64,000 nt of DNA from Chromatocurvus halotolerans (lineage in GTDB: Bacteria; Pseudomonadota; Gammaproteobacteria; Pseudomonadales; Halieaceae), in assembly GCF_004340525.1 (NCBI RefSeq), contig NZ_SLWX01000007.1:124001-188000 (forward strand), written 5' to 3'. The notes under the pieces were generated by a model, which saw only the letters and a list, made by a program, of their open reading frames with translations, had not been told where the DNA came from and did no database searches. Positions 19,387 to 28,366 of the stretch are shown here, one piece after another (positions within the stretch are counted from its first letter, which is position 1; each line of letters starts with the position of its first letter). The position numbers were made by a program, and so were the translations under genes.

Positions 19387-19647
19387 GTGACGACATCTTT
19401 GCTGGAAATTGTTGATCTGGGGAATGGCGAGGTGGTTCTGCAAAGAGCCGACGATGCGTCATCGCCACTACTGCGCATACAGTTTTCCGACGAATCCCGG
19501 CTCTATGTTCTCGATAACTGTCTGGAGGTGGCGAAGGCCATGATTCAGGCGGGTATTGAGGCGACGGCGGAGCTGAATGACCAGGGTGAGGTTGAAATTG
19601 AAGAAGAGCCAGGGCAGTCCATTGCCTCACCCCGGATTCTGCACTAA
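19387..19647 (+). CDS. Small conserved acidic protein of unknown function
   Basis: 86 residues from GTG 19387, which has GGGGAG 5 bases upstream; the frame extends to a TTG at 19327 without support. The sequence VDLGNGEVVLQRAD ... IQFSDESRLYV ... EVAKAMIQAGIEATAEL looks like a compact alpha/beta domain, followed by an acidic tail (EVEIEEEPG). I have seen such small proteins in gammaproteobacteria but know no function. It occupies the place held by sulA in Pseudomonas and shows no SulA features. It converges with lexA. Confidence 0.65.
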   Translation: MTTSLLEIVDLGNGEVVLQRADDASSPLLRIQFSDESRLYVLDNCLEVAKAMIQAGIEATAELNDQGEVEIEEEPGQSIASPRILH

Positions 19648-19664
19648 GCGCAGCAGATACTCCC

Positions 19665-20270
19665 CTAAGCCATGCTCTGGCGGACGACGCCGACGCTGAG
19701 GCCCTCAATCGCAAAAGCTGTGTCTCTCAGGTCGACGTGGATAGGCGCGTAATCCGGATTTTCCGCTTCCAGTCGCACCTGATGTCTGGCCCTGCCTTTC
19801 TGCAGTCGTTTCACGGTAACTTCATCGTCAATACGCGCTACCACAATGTCACCGTTCCTGGCTTCCGGGGTACTGTGCACGGCAAGCAGGTCACCGTCAT
19901 GGATCCCGGCGTTGATCATGCTATCGCCGGTGACACGCAGAAAATAGTCTGCTGCCGGCCGGAAGAAACTGCCCGCCAGTTCACAGTAGTCCTCGATATT
20001 GGCCTCGGCGAGCACCGGGGCACCTGCTGCCACGCGGCCGATTATCGGCAGCCCCCGATTCTCGGGCAGGCGAATGCCCCGGGAAGCGCCAGGGATCATT
20101 TCAATGGCACCCTTGCGTGCCAGAGCCTTGAGGTGTTCTTCCGCCGCATTGGCCGACTTGAAACCCAGCTGTCTGGCGATATCGGCCCGCGTGGGAGGAT
20201 ATCCCGTGTCTTCGATATGCTGCCTGACGATTGCCAGAACCTGTTCCTGGCGCGGCGTGAGCTTGATCAT
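19665..20270 (-). CDS. lexA: SOS repressor LexA
   Basis: 201 residues (202 in E. coli). The N-terminal winged helix-turn-helix ([21 protein letters not shown], residues 27-47 region) binds SOS boxes. The cleavage site is Ala82-Gly83 in RVAAGAP. The catalytic dyad is Ser117 (TGDSM) and Lys154 (VTVKRL). RecA filaments trigger self-cleavage and derepression. I chose ATG 20270 ([10 protein letters not shown]) because the longer frame runs through the operators. Two LexA boxes overlap the promoter directly upstream, so the gene is autoregulated. Confidence 0.98.
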   Translation of the reverse strand: MIKLTPRQEQVLAIVRQHIEDTGYPPTRADIARQLGFKSANAAEEHLKALARKGAIEMIPGASRGIRLPENRGLPIIGRVAAGAPVLAEANIEDYCELAGSFFRPAADYFLRVTGDSMINAGIHDGDLLAVHSTPEARNGDIVVARIDDEVTVKRLQKGRARHQVRLEAENPDYAPIHVDLRDTAFAIEGLSVGVVRQSMA

Positions 20271-20279
20271 GTGACAGGC

Positions 20280-20331
20280 CTGTTTATCTGTACAGTACCT
20301 GTGATTATATACAGTTGCGACGCTCGTGCAA
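20280..20331 (-). promoter_or_regulatory. lexA promoter with two tandem LexA boxes
   Basis: Two CTG-N10-CAG boxes lie at 20280-20295 (CTGTTTATCTGTACAG) and 20299-20314 (CTGTGATTATATACAG), 3 bases apart. On the minus strand TTGCAC (20331-20326), 16 bases, TATAAT (20309-20304) form the promoter; the distal box covers the -10. E. coli lexA also has two boxes. The proximal box begins 10 bases before the start codon. Confidence 0.88.
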
Positions 20332-20359
20332 GGGACGGCGGCGTCCCTGCAGCGCTGTG

Positions 20360-20677
20360 TCAGAAATCCTCTACTCCCCACATGGTGTCAGGTTCTATGC
20401 TGTTGACCGGATTGCTCCAGTCCTGCGGATTGAAGGGCAGATCGGGATCGATACCGTCCTCGTCGCTCAGTTCAAACGGGCTTCGCCAGTCTTCAGGTTC
20501 AGCGGCTGGCACCAGTGCGAGTGCCGCCCAGCTTTCCCTGTCGTACTCGGCAATCTCGCCATCGACGTACTGCACCTCGGCTGTCTGGGCACGATGGTCC
20601 CAGGCAACCACCTCGAAAAGTTCGCCGGTTTCCAGCTCCTTGTACCAGCGGCCTATCAGCGGCCGTTCCATTGCCAT
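20360..20677 (-). CDS. Small acidic protein, DUF6763-like
   Basis: 105 residues from ATG 20677, which has GGGGAG 10 bases upstream. The frame is open to 20815 but upstream residues look non-coding. The core [40 protein letters not shown] looks like a small beta-barrel (quoted in part; [14 protein letters not shown] is the key). The C-terminal half is very acidic, ending [19 protein letters not shown]. Similar proteins are annotated DUF6763; the label is from memory. Function unknown. Divergent from the phosphorylase unit. Confidence 0.65.
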   Translation of the reverse strand: MAMERPLIGRWYKELETGELFEVVAWDHRAQTAEVQYVDGEIAEYDRESWAALALVPAAEPEDWRSPFELSDEDGIDPDLPFNPQDWSNPVNSIEPDTMWGVEDF

Positions 20678-20867
20678 GACGGGCTCTCCCCTGTGCGGTA
20701 TGTCCTTAGACACTAGCACCTCGATCTCCCGTGTCCAGCCACTGCCTGTGCACGCCCAACGGGGACGGACCAGGCTGCCATGCAAAAGCATGAAAGGAAT
20801 TGGCATTCCAATCAATCGTTTGGGTGGATCACTTAAGCCCGATGCTAGATGTTAGGGAGAGGTTTAG

Positions 20868-20951
20868 ATGAAAAGGAACGGGAGAATGCGGGTCAAAAGA
20901 GGCAATCGGTCTAACGCGGCGCGCTCATCAGAAGCGGGGTACCCTGGATGA
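20868..20951 (+). CDS. Candidate 27-residue leader ORF before methylthioinosine phosphorylase
   Basis: ATG 20868 is preceded by a strong AGGGAGAGG (SD, about 6 bases away). It encodes a very basic peptide (MKRNGRMRVKRGNRSNAARS then SEAGYPG). The TGA stop (20949-20951) overlaps the ATG of the next gene (ATGA), the pattern of a coupled leader peptide. The ribosome binding site is better than that of the phosphorylase itself. Its size means it could also be a chance frame. Confidence 0.4.
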   Translation: MKRNGRMRVKRGNRSNAARSSEAGYPG

Positions 20952-21697
20952 CGCGGCTGGCGATTCTGGGCGGGACTGGCGTGGATGCGCTCGACGGACT
21001 CACGGTAACCGCAGTGGAGCGCGTCGAGACGCCTTTCGGCGCTGTCTCTGCCGATCTCGAGACCGGTCAGTTCTGTGGTCTGGAGGTGGTGTTTCTGCAG
21101 CGCCACGGCAAGCCGCGATCACTGCCGCCACACCGGATCAACTATCGGGCAAACCTCTGGGCCCTGAAGCAGCGGGGTATCACCCACGTAGTGGCCCTCA
21201 ACGCGGTTGGTGGCATACACGCATCATTGCGCCCGGGAATGCTGGTGCTACCGGACCAGATCATCGACTACACCTGGGGTCGATCGCACACCTTTGACGA
21301 GGGGGGAGAGGCGCCGCCGATGCACATCGACTTCACCGAACCCTACTCGCCTGAGCTGAGACAGGCGTTAATGCTCGCGTCAGCAGGCGAGGGCGTGGTT
21401 GATGGTGCCGTCATGGCGGTCACGCAGGGGCCAAGACTGGAAACCGCCGCGGAAGTCCGTCGGCTGAGGCGTGACGGCTGCGATGTGGTTGGCATGACCG
21501 GCATGCCCGAGGCGGCACTGGCGCGCGAAGCCGGCCTTGCCTATGCATCGCTCTGCATGGTGGTGAATACCGCAGCCGGGCTCGGCGATGCACCGATCAC
21601 CCTCGACAGCATCAGGCAGCATCTGCGGGCGTCTTCCGCGGCCTCCGCCCGCGTCATCGGCGAGTTGATCAGGGGGGGCTTCCTCTCGGGGCAGTGA
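20948..21697 (+). CDS. S-methyl-5'-thioinosine phosphorylase (MTAP/PNP family)
   Basis: 249 residues. Family motifs: AILGGTGVDAL (phosphate site), RHGKPRSLPPHRINYRAN, LNAVGGIHASLRPG, QGPRLETAAEVRRLR and DVVGMTGMPEAALAREAGLAYASL (in part). It cleaves a methylthio-purine nucleoside with phosphate in polyamine-derived methionine salvage. I favour methylthioinosine over methylthioadenosine because the locus between lexA and mfd matches Pseudomonas PA3004, a characterised methylthioinosine phosphorylase; sequence alone does not prove the base. The 3' end overlaps csiV by 29 bases, convergently. Confidence 0.85.
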   Translation: MTRLAILGGTGVDALDGLTVTAVERVETPFGAVSADLETGQFCGLEVVFLQRHGKPRSLPPHRINYRANLWALKQRGITHVVALNAVGGIHASLRPGMLVLPDQIIDYTWGRSHTFDEGGEAPPMHIDFTEPYSPELRQALMLASAGEGVVDGAVMAVTQGPRLETAAEVRRLRRDGCDVVGMTGMPEAALAREAGLAYASLCMVVNTAAGLGDAPITLDSIRQHLRASSAASARVIGELIRGGFLSGQ

Positions 21698-23000
21698 CGC
21701 CTCCCTCGCCCGCGATAACCGCATTATGGCGGTCATTCCATTGCCAGTCGCGGGTTTCGCGGTAGGTCTTCCGCCAGTCCCCGCCTTCCAGCAGTGTCAT
21801 CTTGACCAGCACTCCCAGCACCGGGTGGTCAATGTAGTGGAGTTCGCCACCGCGCATGCGGCGACTCTGCTCAAGCAGTATGGCATGCCGCCAGGGATAG
21901 CCGCTGTCGACAGGGTCCGGCTCATCTGCCATCGCAGGGGCTGCATCATCGGGAGTCTCGACCCGCACCCGGGCTGGCGGGGCCACCAGACCGTCGGGCC
22001 GCGCCACGTCCACGCCGCCGAAGTGCTCGACCCGCCGCGCGTACCAGTCATCGAGGCCTGGCAGTGTCAGCTGCACAGAGGCGGGCGCGAGTGGTGGTGG
22101 CGGCATACGCCAGTCGGGATGCAGATACTCCCCCTGAGTATTCAGCCACAGTCGGGTACTGATGTGGAGATAGCGCGACAGATGGATGCTCACGCTGCCC
22201 TGAAGCGCGGGCCATGCGGTGGTGTCCAGGTCACCGGAACGGTCGAGAATGATCGCCCGTGAGTCGCTCTCAGCGGCGACAGGCTGCACCCACGCAGCGT
22301 GCATGAGGACGTCGTAGCCCGCGGAGCGCATCCGTGCGGCATCGCGGTTCAGTTCTTTCAGGCCGTCGGGAAGCAGGGTGAATGCCGGGGGCGGCGGCAG
22401 CGGCAGCTCGGGATCATCCAGATCCAGCCGCGCATCGGCGCGGGGCGGGTCAATGGGTAGCGGGCCGTCCGGCAGCAGGTCCGGATCGTCAAGAGCGACC
22501 GGCGCGTCGACCGCCGGAGTATCGACCGCGAGCGTGCCGGCGCCCGCTGTCTCGACCTCAGGGGCCTCTGCACCCGTCGCCACAGTTGCCGCGACGGGTA
22601 TGTCCTCGCCCAGGGGCAGTGGATCGGCAAGCGTCTCCAGTTCGGGAACCGATCGGCTGCGGGGCTCCACGAGCAGCAGGTTCTGCATGCCCAGAGCGTC
22701 AATGTGGCTGCGGCTTCCCGGAAAGCGCTGCTGGCGGGCATCCGCCAGATCGCGATCTATCAGGTGCCGGTACCTCGAGGGATAATTGAGAGTCGGCTCC
22801 GGCGCCCATGCCTCGGCAGCAAAGCCAGAACTGCCCGGTTGCCGGAATACCAGGATTTCGATGCGATACCAGGGGTCGCCCTGGCCGGATGGCGATGTCT
22901 GCGCTGATGCAGGACCGGCAAAGAGCGGGGCAGCTGCGGCCAGGGCCAGTGCCAGGCTGAAACGCGGCCCTGCAGTCGACGACAGGCGATCAGGCGGCAT
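21669..23000 (-). CDS. csiV: CsiV family periplasmic/peptidoglycan-binding protein
   Basis: 443 residues with an N-terminal signal peptide (hydrophobic about 14-33, cleavage near ASA). The conserved N-terminal block is WYRIEILVFRQPG. A long, poorly conserved Pro/Asp/Leu-rich linker follows (about 110-200). The C-terminal part has GSVSIHLSRYLHISTRLWL and SRRMRGGELHYIDHPVLGVLVKM (in part), typical of CsiV. In Vibrio, CsiV supports the peptidoglycan synthase LpoA/PBP1A system. It overlaps the end of mfd by 11 bases, so the two are co-transcribed, as in Pseudomonas (PA3003-PA3002). The linker is much longer than usual. Confidence 0.8.
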   Translation of the reverse strand: MPPDRLSSTAGPRFSLALALAAAAPLFAGPASAQTSPSGQGDPWYRIEILVFRQPGSSGFAAEAWAPEPTLNYPSRYRHLIDRDLADARQQRFPGSRSHIDALGMQNLLLVEPRSRSVPELETLADPLPLGEDIPVAATVATGAEAPEVETAGAGTLAVDTPAVDAPVALDDPDLLPDGPLPIDPPRADARLDLDDPELPLPPPPAFTLLPDGLKELNRDAARMRSAGYDVLMHAAWVQPVAAESDSRAIILDRSGDLDTTAWPALQGSVSIHLSRYLHISTRLWLNTQGEYLHPDWRMPPPPLAPASVQLTLPGLDDWYARRVEHFGGVDVARPDGLVAPPARVRVETPDDAAPAMADEPDPVDSGYPWRHAILLEQSRRMRGGELHYIDHPVLGVLVKMTLLEGGDWRKTYRETRDWQWNDRHNAVIAGEGGVTAPRGSPP

Positions 23001-26000
23001 TTTCAGCCGACCCCTCGGCCAGCTTGTCCAGCAGCTCGTGCGAAAAATCCATGCGCTCTTTACCTTCTGCCAGAGTCTTGCGACAGCGCAGCCGCGTAGC
23101 GCCCGCCAGCTGATAGGTTGCGGGCTCGGATTGCACGAGCGTTACCAGCGCCATGGGGTTGACGGACGTCGAGTCCCGAAAATCGATGGTACCACCCTCT
23201 GCGCCAAGCTCAATGCCCGCGATACCCAGGTTCTGCGCCCGGTTTCGCAGCCGGGCGATGGCAAACAGATTGCCGACGGGCTCCGGGAGCAGGCCGAAGC
23301 GGTCGATCATCTCGACCTGCAGTTTGCGCAGCCCGGCGTCGTCCTCCGCTGCGGCGATCCGCTTGTAGAGGATGAGCCGCGTGTTGGTATCGGGCAGGTA
23401 GCTCTCAGGGATCAATGCCGGCACGTGCAGGTTGACGTCGGCACGCGTCTCCAGCGGTGCATCAAGGTCGGGGATCTCGCCGCGACGAAGTGACGCGACC
23501 GCGCGCTGCAACATTTCCATGTACATGCTGAAGCCGACACTCTGGATCTGCCCACTCTGGTCGTCTCCAAGAAGTTCACCGGCGCCACGGATTTCAAGGT
23601 CATGCGTTGCCAGCTGATAGCCGGCACCGAGGTCGCCCGCTGCCTCAATGGCCTCCAGCCGCTTTGCCGCATCCGCGGTGACCGCTGAACGCGGCGGACT
23701 CAGCAGATAGGCATAGGCCTGGTGGTGAGATCGTCCCACGCGGCCGCGTAGCTGATGCAGCTGGGCAAGACCGAAGCGGTCTGCGCGTTCGATGATGATG
23801 GTATTTGCGTTGGGGATATCAATGCCGGTTTCGATGATGGTGGTGCACAGCAGGACGTGATGCCGCTTGTGGTAGAAGTCCGCCATGACCCGTTCGAGCT
23901 CTATCTCACGCATCTGGCCGTGCGCGACGGCGACCGACAGGTCCGGCAGCAGCTGTCGCAGCTTGCGAGCGCTTTCCTCGATGGTCTTGACTTCGTTGTG
24001 CAGATAGAAAACCTGGCCGCCGCGCAGGGTTTCGCGCAAGACGGCTTCTTTTACCAGCGCAATGCTGTGCTCCCGCACAAAGGTCTTGATGGACAGGCGA
24101 CGTGCCGGTGGTGTCGCGATGATGGACAGGTCGCGCATACCGCCGAGTGCCATGTTCAGCGTCCTCGGGATGGGCGTGGCGGTAAGCGTGAGGATGTCCA
24201 CCTCCGCTCTCAGGGCCTTGATGGCCTCCTTCTGCTTGACACCAAAACGGTGCTCCTCGTCGATAATGAGCAGGCCGAGATCGCTGAAACGGAAATCGCT
24301 CTGCAGCAGTTTGTGCGTTCCGACCAGAATGTCCACCTCACCCCGCGCCACGCGATCACCGATCTGGCGCAGATCCGCGTTGCTGCGAAACCGCGAAATG
24401 ACTTCAACCCGCACGGGCCAATCCGCGAATCGATCGGCAAACGAGCTGTAGTGTTGCTGGGCCAGCAGGGTAGTGGGGACCAGAATTGCCACCTGTTTCT
24501 GATTGGATGCGGCAAGGAACGCGGCGCGCATGGCGACTTCCGTCTTGCCAAAGCCGACATCACCACAGACCAGCCGGTCCATCACGCCGGGACTGGTCAT
24601 GTCTCGCTTCACGGCCTCAATGGCAGCCTCCTGATCCGGCGTCTCTTCAAACGGGAAGGCAGCGGCAAAGCGCTCGTAGTCCGTCTCCGGTACCTCAAAC
24701 GTGAATCCGGGCCGTGACTCCCGTCGTGCATATACCTCCAGCAGCTGCGCCGCGACATCCGAGGCCTTTTCCGTGGCCTTGCGGCGCGCTTTTGTCCACT
24801 GCTCCGAGCCCAGGCGGTGCAGTGGTGCCAAATCCGGGTCGCTGCCGGCATAGCGGCTGATCAGGTGCAGCGATGCGACCGGCACATACAGGCGCGACCC
24901 TTCCGCATACTCCAGCGTCAGGAATTCACCGGCCTCATCGCCGGTCTCCAGGTGCTGCAGGCCGACATAGCGGCCAACGCCGTGCTCCAGATGAACCACG
25001 GGTGTGCCCTCACGCAGTTCCGTCAGATCCCGGAACACCGCTTCGGGATCGGTCTGCTCGGCACGCCTGCGCCGGCGTCGCTGGGCTATCCGCGAGCCGA
25101 ACAGCTGCGACTCGCAAACCAGCGTCGGGGCGTCGCTGCCGCAATAAAGGCCACGGTCCAGGGGGGCGACGGCGATGGCAAATTCCATATCGCCGGACAT
25201 GAAGGCTTTCCAGTCAACCACGGATTCCGGTGTGTGTTTCGCGGCAGCCAGCGACTCGAGCAGGACCTCACGCCGCCCGGCCGTTTCCGCGCAAAGCAGT
25301 ACACGACCGCGATGCCCGTCGAGCAGTGATCGCAATCGCGTCGCGAGGTCGGCGCTGCCGATGTCTGCTGCCAGCTCCGGGGGAGGCAGGGCATTTACCT
25401 CGACGTGCACGGGCGCATCGCTGTGCAGCCTCATCTCAAGTACCGACCGGGTTTTCAGGGCAGCGTAAAGCTCCTCCACGGGCACAAATCCGTGTGCCGG
25501 TGGCAGCAGTGGGCGCCGGGGATCAATGCTGTATTCCTCGTAACGCGTGGTGACGTCGTCCCAGAAGTGTGTCGCGGCGCGGTGATGGTCACCTACTGTG
25601 ATAATCGCGGCGTTGTCAGGCAGATAGTCGAACAGCGTGGCACAGGCGTCGAAGAACAGCGGCAGATAGTACTCGCAGCCGCCCGGTGCGCGCCCGGCAC
25701 TGACTTCGCTGAAAACGGGACTCCTGTCGGGGTCGGTGTCAAAAACCCGGAACCAGTTCTGCTGAAACTTGCGTATTGCCTCGGCGTTCAGTGGAAATTC
25801 CCGGGCCGGCAGCAGCCTGATGGCCTCTGTCCGGTCCACGGTGAGCTGGGTCTCCGGATCGAAGGTGCGCAGTGTGTCGATATCATCGTCGAGCAGGTCG
25901 ATGCGGTAGGGCAGATCGCTGCCCATGGGAAAAACGTCCATTACCGCGCCGCGAACGGCAAATTCGCCGTGCTCATAAACGGTATCGACACTGCGATAGC

Positions 26001-26454
26001 CTCCCTGTTCCAGGGAGCGTCGGAAGGTCGCCATGTTGAACGGGTCACCGCTTTCGAGAACCAGGCTGGAGCCGACCACATATTCCCGGGGCGGCAGGCG
26101 ATGCATCAGGGTCGGCATCGGAACGACCAGCACGCCGCGGCGAATCGTCGGCAGTCGGAACAGGGTATGCAGGCGTTCCGACACAATATCCTGGTGCGGT
26201 GAAAAGTTGTCGTAGGGCAGGGTTTCCCAATCCGGCAGCGCCAGAATCTCGGTATCCCCGCCGGCGTAGAAGGGCAGTTCGCGCTCGATTTCCAGCGCGG
26301 TCTGCATATCCTGCGTGATGACCACCAGCAGTCTGTCAGCGTCGGCCAGCTCGGCAATACAGGCGCTGCTTGCGCTGCCGGGGAATGGCCCCGCAGAGGT
26401 TCTTGTGGCGGGTGTCTCCGGCCAGGGGGTTGATTCGATCGGCTGCTTGAACAT
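22990..26454 (-). CDS. mfd: Transcription-repair coupling factor Mfd
   Basis: 1154 residues (1148 in E. coli). N-terminal UvrB-like region (LALPDWETLPYDNFSPHQD ... MHRLPP), RNA polymerase-interacting domain (LREGTPVVHLEHGVGRYVGL in part), then the RecG-like translocase with Walker A GDVGFGKTEVAMRAAF, DEEHRFGV, LTATPIPRTLNMAL and RADRFGLAQLHQLRGRVGR (in part), and a C-terminal UvrA-interacting TRCF domain. It removes stalled RNA polymerase and recruits UvrAB. I start at ATG 26454 (MFKQPIES); the frame goes 62 codons further into the gap promoter. Diverges from the GAPDH gene. Confidence 0.97.
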   Translation of the reverse strand: MFKQPIESTPWPETPATRTSAGPFPGSASSACIAELADADRLLVVITQDMQTALEIERELPFYAGGDTEILALPDWETLPYDNFSPHQDIVSERLHTLFRLPTIRRGVLVVPMPTLMHRLPPREYVVGSSLVLESGDPFNMATFRRSLEQGGYRSVDTVYEHGEFAVRGAVMDVFPMGSDLPYRIDLLDDDIDTLRTFDPETQLTVDRTEAIRLLPAREFPLNAEAIRKFQQNWFRVFDTDPDRSPVFSEVSAGRAPGGCEYYLPLFFDACATLFDYLPDNAAIITVGDHHRAATHFWDDVTTRYEEYSIDPRRPLLPPAHGFVPVEELYAALKTRSVLEMRLHSDAPVHVEVNALPPPELAADIGSADLATRLRSLLDGHRGRVLLCAETAGRREVLLESLAAAKHTPESVVDWKAFMSGDMEFAIAVAPLDRGLYCGSDAPTLVCESQLFGSRIAQRRRRRRAEQTDPEAVFRDLTELREGTPVVHLEHGVGRYVGLQHLETGDEAGEFLTLEYAEGSRLYVPVASLHLISRYAGSDPDLAPLHRLGSEQWTKARRKATEKASDVAAQLLEVYARRESRPGFTFEVPETDYERFAAAFPFEETPDQEAAIEAVKRDMTSPGVMDRLVCGDVGFGKTEVAMRAAFLAASNQKQVAILVPTTLLAQQHYSSFADRFADWPVRVEVISRFRSNADLRQIGDRVARGEVDILVGTHKLLQSDFRFSDLGLLIIDEEHRFGVKQKEAIKALRAEVDILTLTATPIPRTLNMALGGMRDLSIIATPPARRLSIKTFVREHSIALVKEAVLRETLRGGQVFYLHNEVKTIEESARKLRQLLPDLSVAVAHGQMREIELERVMADFYHKRHHVLLCTTIIETGIDIPNANTIIIERADRFGLAQLHQLRGRVGRSHHQAYAYLLSPPRSAVTADAAKRLEAIEAAGDLGAGYQLATHDLEIRGAGELLGDDQSGQIQSVGFSMYMEMLQRAVASLRRGEIPDLDAPLETRADVNLHVPALIPESYLPDTNTRLILYKRIAAAEDDAGLRKLQVEMIDRFGLLPEPVGNLFAIARLRNRAQNLGIAGIELGAEGGTIDFRDSTSVNPMALVTLVQSEPATYQLAGATRLRCRKTLAEGKERMDFSHELLDKLAEGSAENAA

Positions 26455-26561
26455 TGATGGCTGACTGCGGTGCGGCGATGAGGCGCGACATTGTAAGCGG
26501 AACCCGCAGCAGGCTCCAATCATGGCAGTGTGAAGAAGTGCACGGGCTTCGGGGTATCGTA

Positions 26562-26590
26562 TTGCGGCGGGCGGCCCGGGCGGGGATAAT
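26562..26590 (+). promoter_or_regulatory. Promoter of the GAPDH gene
   Basis: TTGCGG (26562-26567), 17-base spacer, GATAAT (26585-26590). Initiation near 26597 leaves ~30 bases before GTG 26627 but only ~6 before ATG 26603, one reason to prefer the GTG start. Confidence 0.6.
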
Positions 26591-26626
26591 GCCCGCGATT
26601 TTATGCTGCCAAGCGAGGGTACTGCC

Positions 26627-28096
26627 GTGAACGATCGCAAGAGACCACGTCCAGACGACTATTTCCGCGACTGGAAAGAGCGTGAGGCCCTCGCCGAGAG
26701 CATGATCCCCATGGTGGGCTCACTGGCACGGGAAAAGAACGTGAAGTGCTATGTCTACGGTCGGGCACTGGTCAACCGCTCCGTGCTGGAAATCATGAAG
26801 GCACACCGCTACGTGCGCCAGGTAGAGGGCAACGAGCTCTCGGAGTTTGAAACCCACCGCGTGCTCAGTATTCTCGCCAGCCTCGATCTTGGCCCGGCGC
26901 ATATCGATATAGGCCGTCTCACCGTCGATTACTTCGACAAACGCCAGGGAGACGGCCAGAGTCTGGAAACCTACGTGCGCAGCGAAGTGGCGGATCTCAT
27001 TGGCAGCACCGCCAAGCCGGTGGAAAAGCCGGTTGACGTGGTTCTTTACGGGTTTGGTCGCATTGGCCGTCTCATGGCGCGCATTCTTATCGACAAGACC
27101 GACGGTGGTGACGGGCTGCGACTGCGGGCCGTTGTGGTGCGCAAGGGCAAGGCGGAGAACGATCTGGTCAAGCGCGCCAGTCTGCTGCGCCGGGATTCCG
27201 TGCATGGCGCTTTCGACGGCACGATTCGCGTCGACGAGGAGCGGCAGTCCTTCGTGGCCAACGGCAACGAGGTCAAGGTGATCTATGCGGATGCCCCCGA
27301 AACCATCGATTACACCGAATACGGTATTGAAGATGCCATCATCGTGGACAATACGGGGGTATGGCGGGACGAGGAGGGCCTGTCCCGACACCTGAAGGCC
27401 AAAGGCGTGTCGAAAGTGATTCTCACCGCGCCGGGCAAAGGCAACATCAAGAATGTTGTGGCCGGCATCAACGACGAGGTCCTGACGCCCGAAGACCGTA
27501 TCGTTTCCGCGGCCTCATGCACCACTAATGCGATCGTGCCGCCTCTCAAGGCACTCGATGATCTGTTCGGTATCGTCAACGGGCACGTGGAAACCGTGCA
27601 TGCCTACACCAACGATCAGAACCTGATCGACAACTACCACAGTGCCAACCGGCGCGGTCGAAGCGCAGCGCTGAATATGGTGCTGACAGAAACCGGCGCA
27701 GCAAAGGCGGTGGTCAAGGCGCTGCCGCAGCTGGAAGGCAAGCTGACGGGTAACGCCATTCGCGTCCCCATACCGAACGTTTCCATGGCGATTCTCAACC
27801 TCACACTGGGGCGTGAAACCACGGTCGATGAACTCAACGAGCACATGCGCCATGTCGCACTGCATTCCTCCATGCGCAAGCAGATCGAGTATTCCAATTC
27901 GCCGGAGGTGGTCTCGTCAGACTTTGTCGGCTCCAGAAGTGCCTGTGTCTTCGATGCCCAGGCGACAATCGTCAATGGCACGCAGGCTGTGGTCTACCTG
28001 TGGTACGACAACGAGTTCGGCTACAGCTGTCAGGTGCACCGCATTCTCGAGCATATGGCCGGGATCGACTATCTGGTGTTTCCGAAAGAATCCTGA
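26627..28096 (+). CDS. gap: Glyceraldehyde-3-phosphate dehydrogenase, long form
   Basis: 489 residues, about 150 more than the classical enzyme. An N-terminal helical extension (about 1-138, with YFRDWKEREALAESMIPMVG) precedes the Rossmann start DVVLYGFGRIGRLMARIL. The catalytic Cys is in SAASCTTNAI, and WYDNEFGYSCQVHRI is the conserved C-terminal helix. It interconverts glyceraldehyde 3-phosphate and 1,3-bisphosphoglycerate. Long forms of this type occur next to mfd and nqr in Pseudomonas (PA3001). I choose GTG 26627 with GAGGG 8 bases upstream; ATG 26603 is the alternative. NAD versus NADP preference is not assigned. Confidence 0.92.
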   Translation: MNDRKRPRPDDYFRDWKEREALAESMIPMVGSLAREKNVKCYVYGRALVNRSVLEIMKAHRYVRQVEGNELSEFETHRVLSILASLDLGPAHIDIGRLTVDYFDKRQGDGQSLETYVRSEVADLIGSTAKPVEKPVDVVLYGFGRIGRLMARILIDKTDGGDGLRLRAVVVRKGKAENDLVKRASLLRRDSVHGAFDGTIRVDEERQSFVANGNEVKVIYADAPETIDYTEYGIEDAIIVDNTGVWRDEEGLSRHLKAKGVSKVILTAPGKGNIKNVVAGINDEVLTPEDRIVSAASCTTNAIVPPLKALDDLFGIVNGHVETVHAYTNDQNLIDNYHSANRRGRSAALNMVLTETGAAKAVVKALPQLEGKLTGNAIRVPIPNVSMAILNLTLGRETTVDELNEHMRHVALHSSMRKQIEYSNSPEVVSSDFVGSRSACVFDAQATIVNGTQAVVYLWYDNEFGYSCQVHRILEHMAGIDYLVFPKES

Positions 28097-28187
28097 GCGC
28101 CGCGTCGGGTCGCCTCGTTGCCGTGTAAGCCTCGAAAAACACAGCGCCGGGCAAGCCCGCGGAGTGGCGCACGCGGGTGCGTTTGTC

Positions 28188-28193
28188 TATAAT
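28188..28193 (+). promoter_or_regulatory. Candidate -10 element before the nqr operon
   Basis: A perfect TATAAT lies 174 bases before nqrA, but no good -35 is visible 16-18 bases upstream. The remaining 270-base spacer after the GAPDH gene is GC-rich and holds hairpins (for example CGGGC-AA-GCCCG near 28148) without T runs. A regulated promoter is plausible; nothing more can be said from sequence. Confidence 0.35.
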
Positions 28194-28366
28194 ACGCCCG
28201 ACTCGCGGCAGACGCCTTTTCGTCCGCCCGCTACCGTTGCGGATGAACAGCCAGACGCAGCCCAGGCCCGCTCTCGCCGCCATGTCATCGATTGCCCGGC
28301 GCAGCACTACCGGGCACCACATTACCCGGTAAGCCCTTACACTAGACGCTTTTGCAGGCAGGTCGC

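Noticed and set aside
20765-20815. Hairpins CATGC-AAAA-GCATG and overlapping GGAAT/ATTCC repeats as terminator or riboswitch
   Set aside because: Stems are only 5 bp, there is no T run, and no known riboswitch motif was recognised.
23755-24717. 320-codon plus-strand frame opposite mfd
   Set aside because: It lies wholly inside the conserved Mfd helicase motifs on the other strand and has no recognisable domain.
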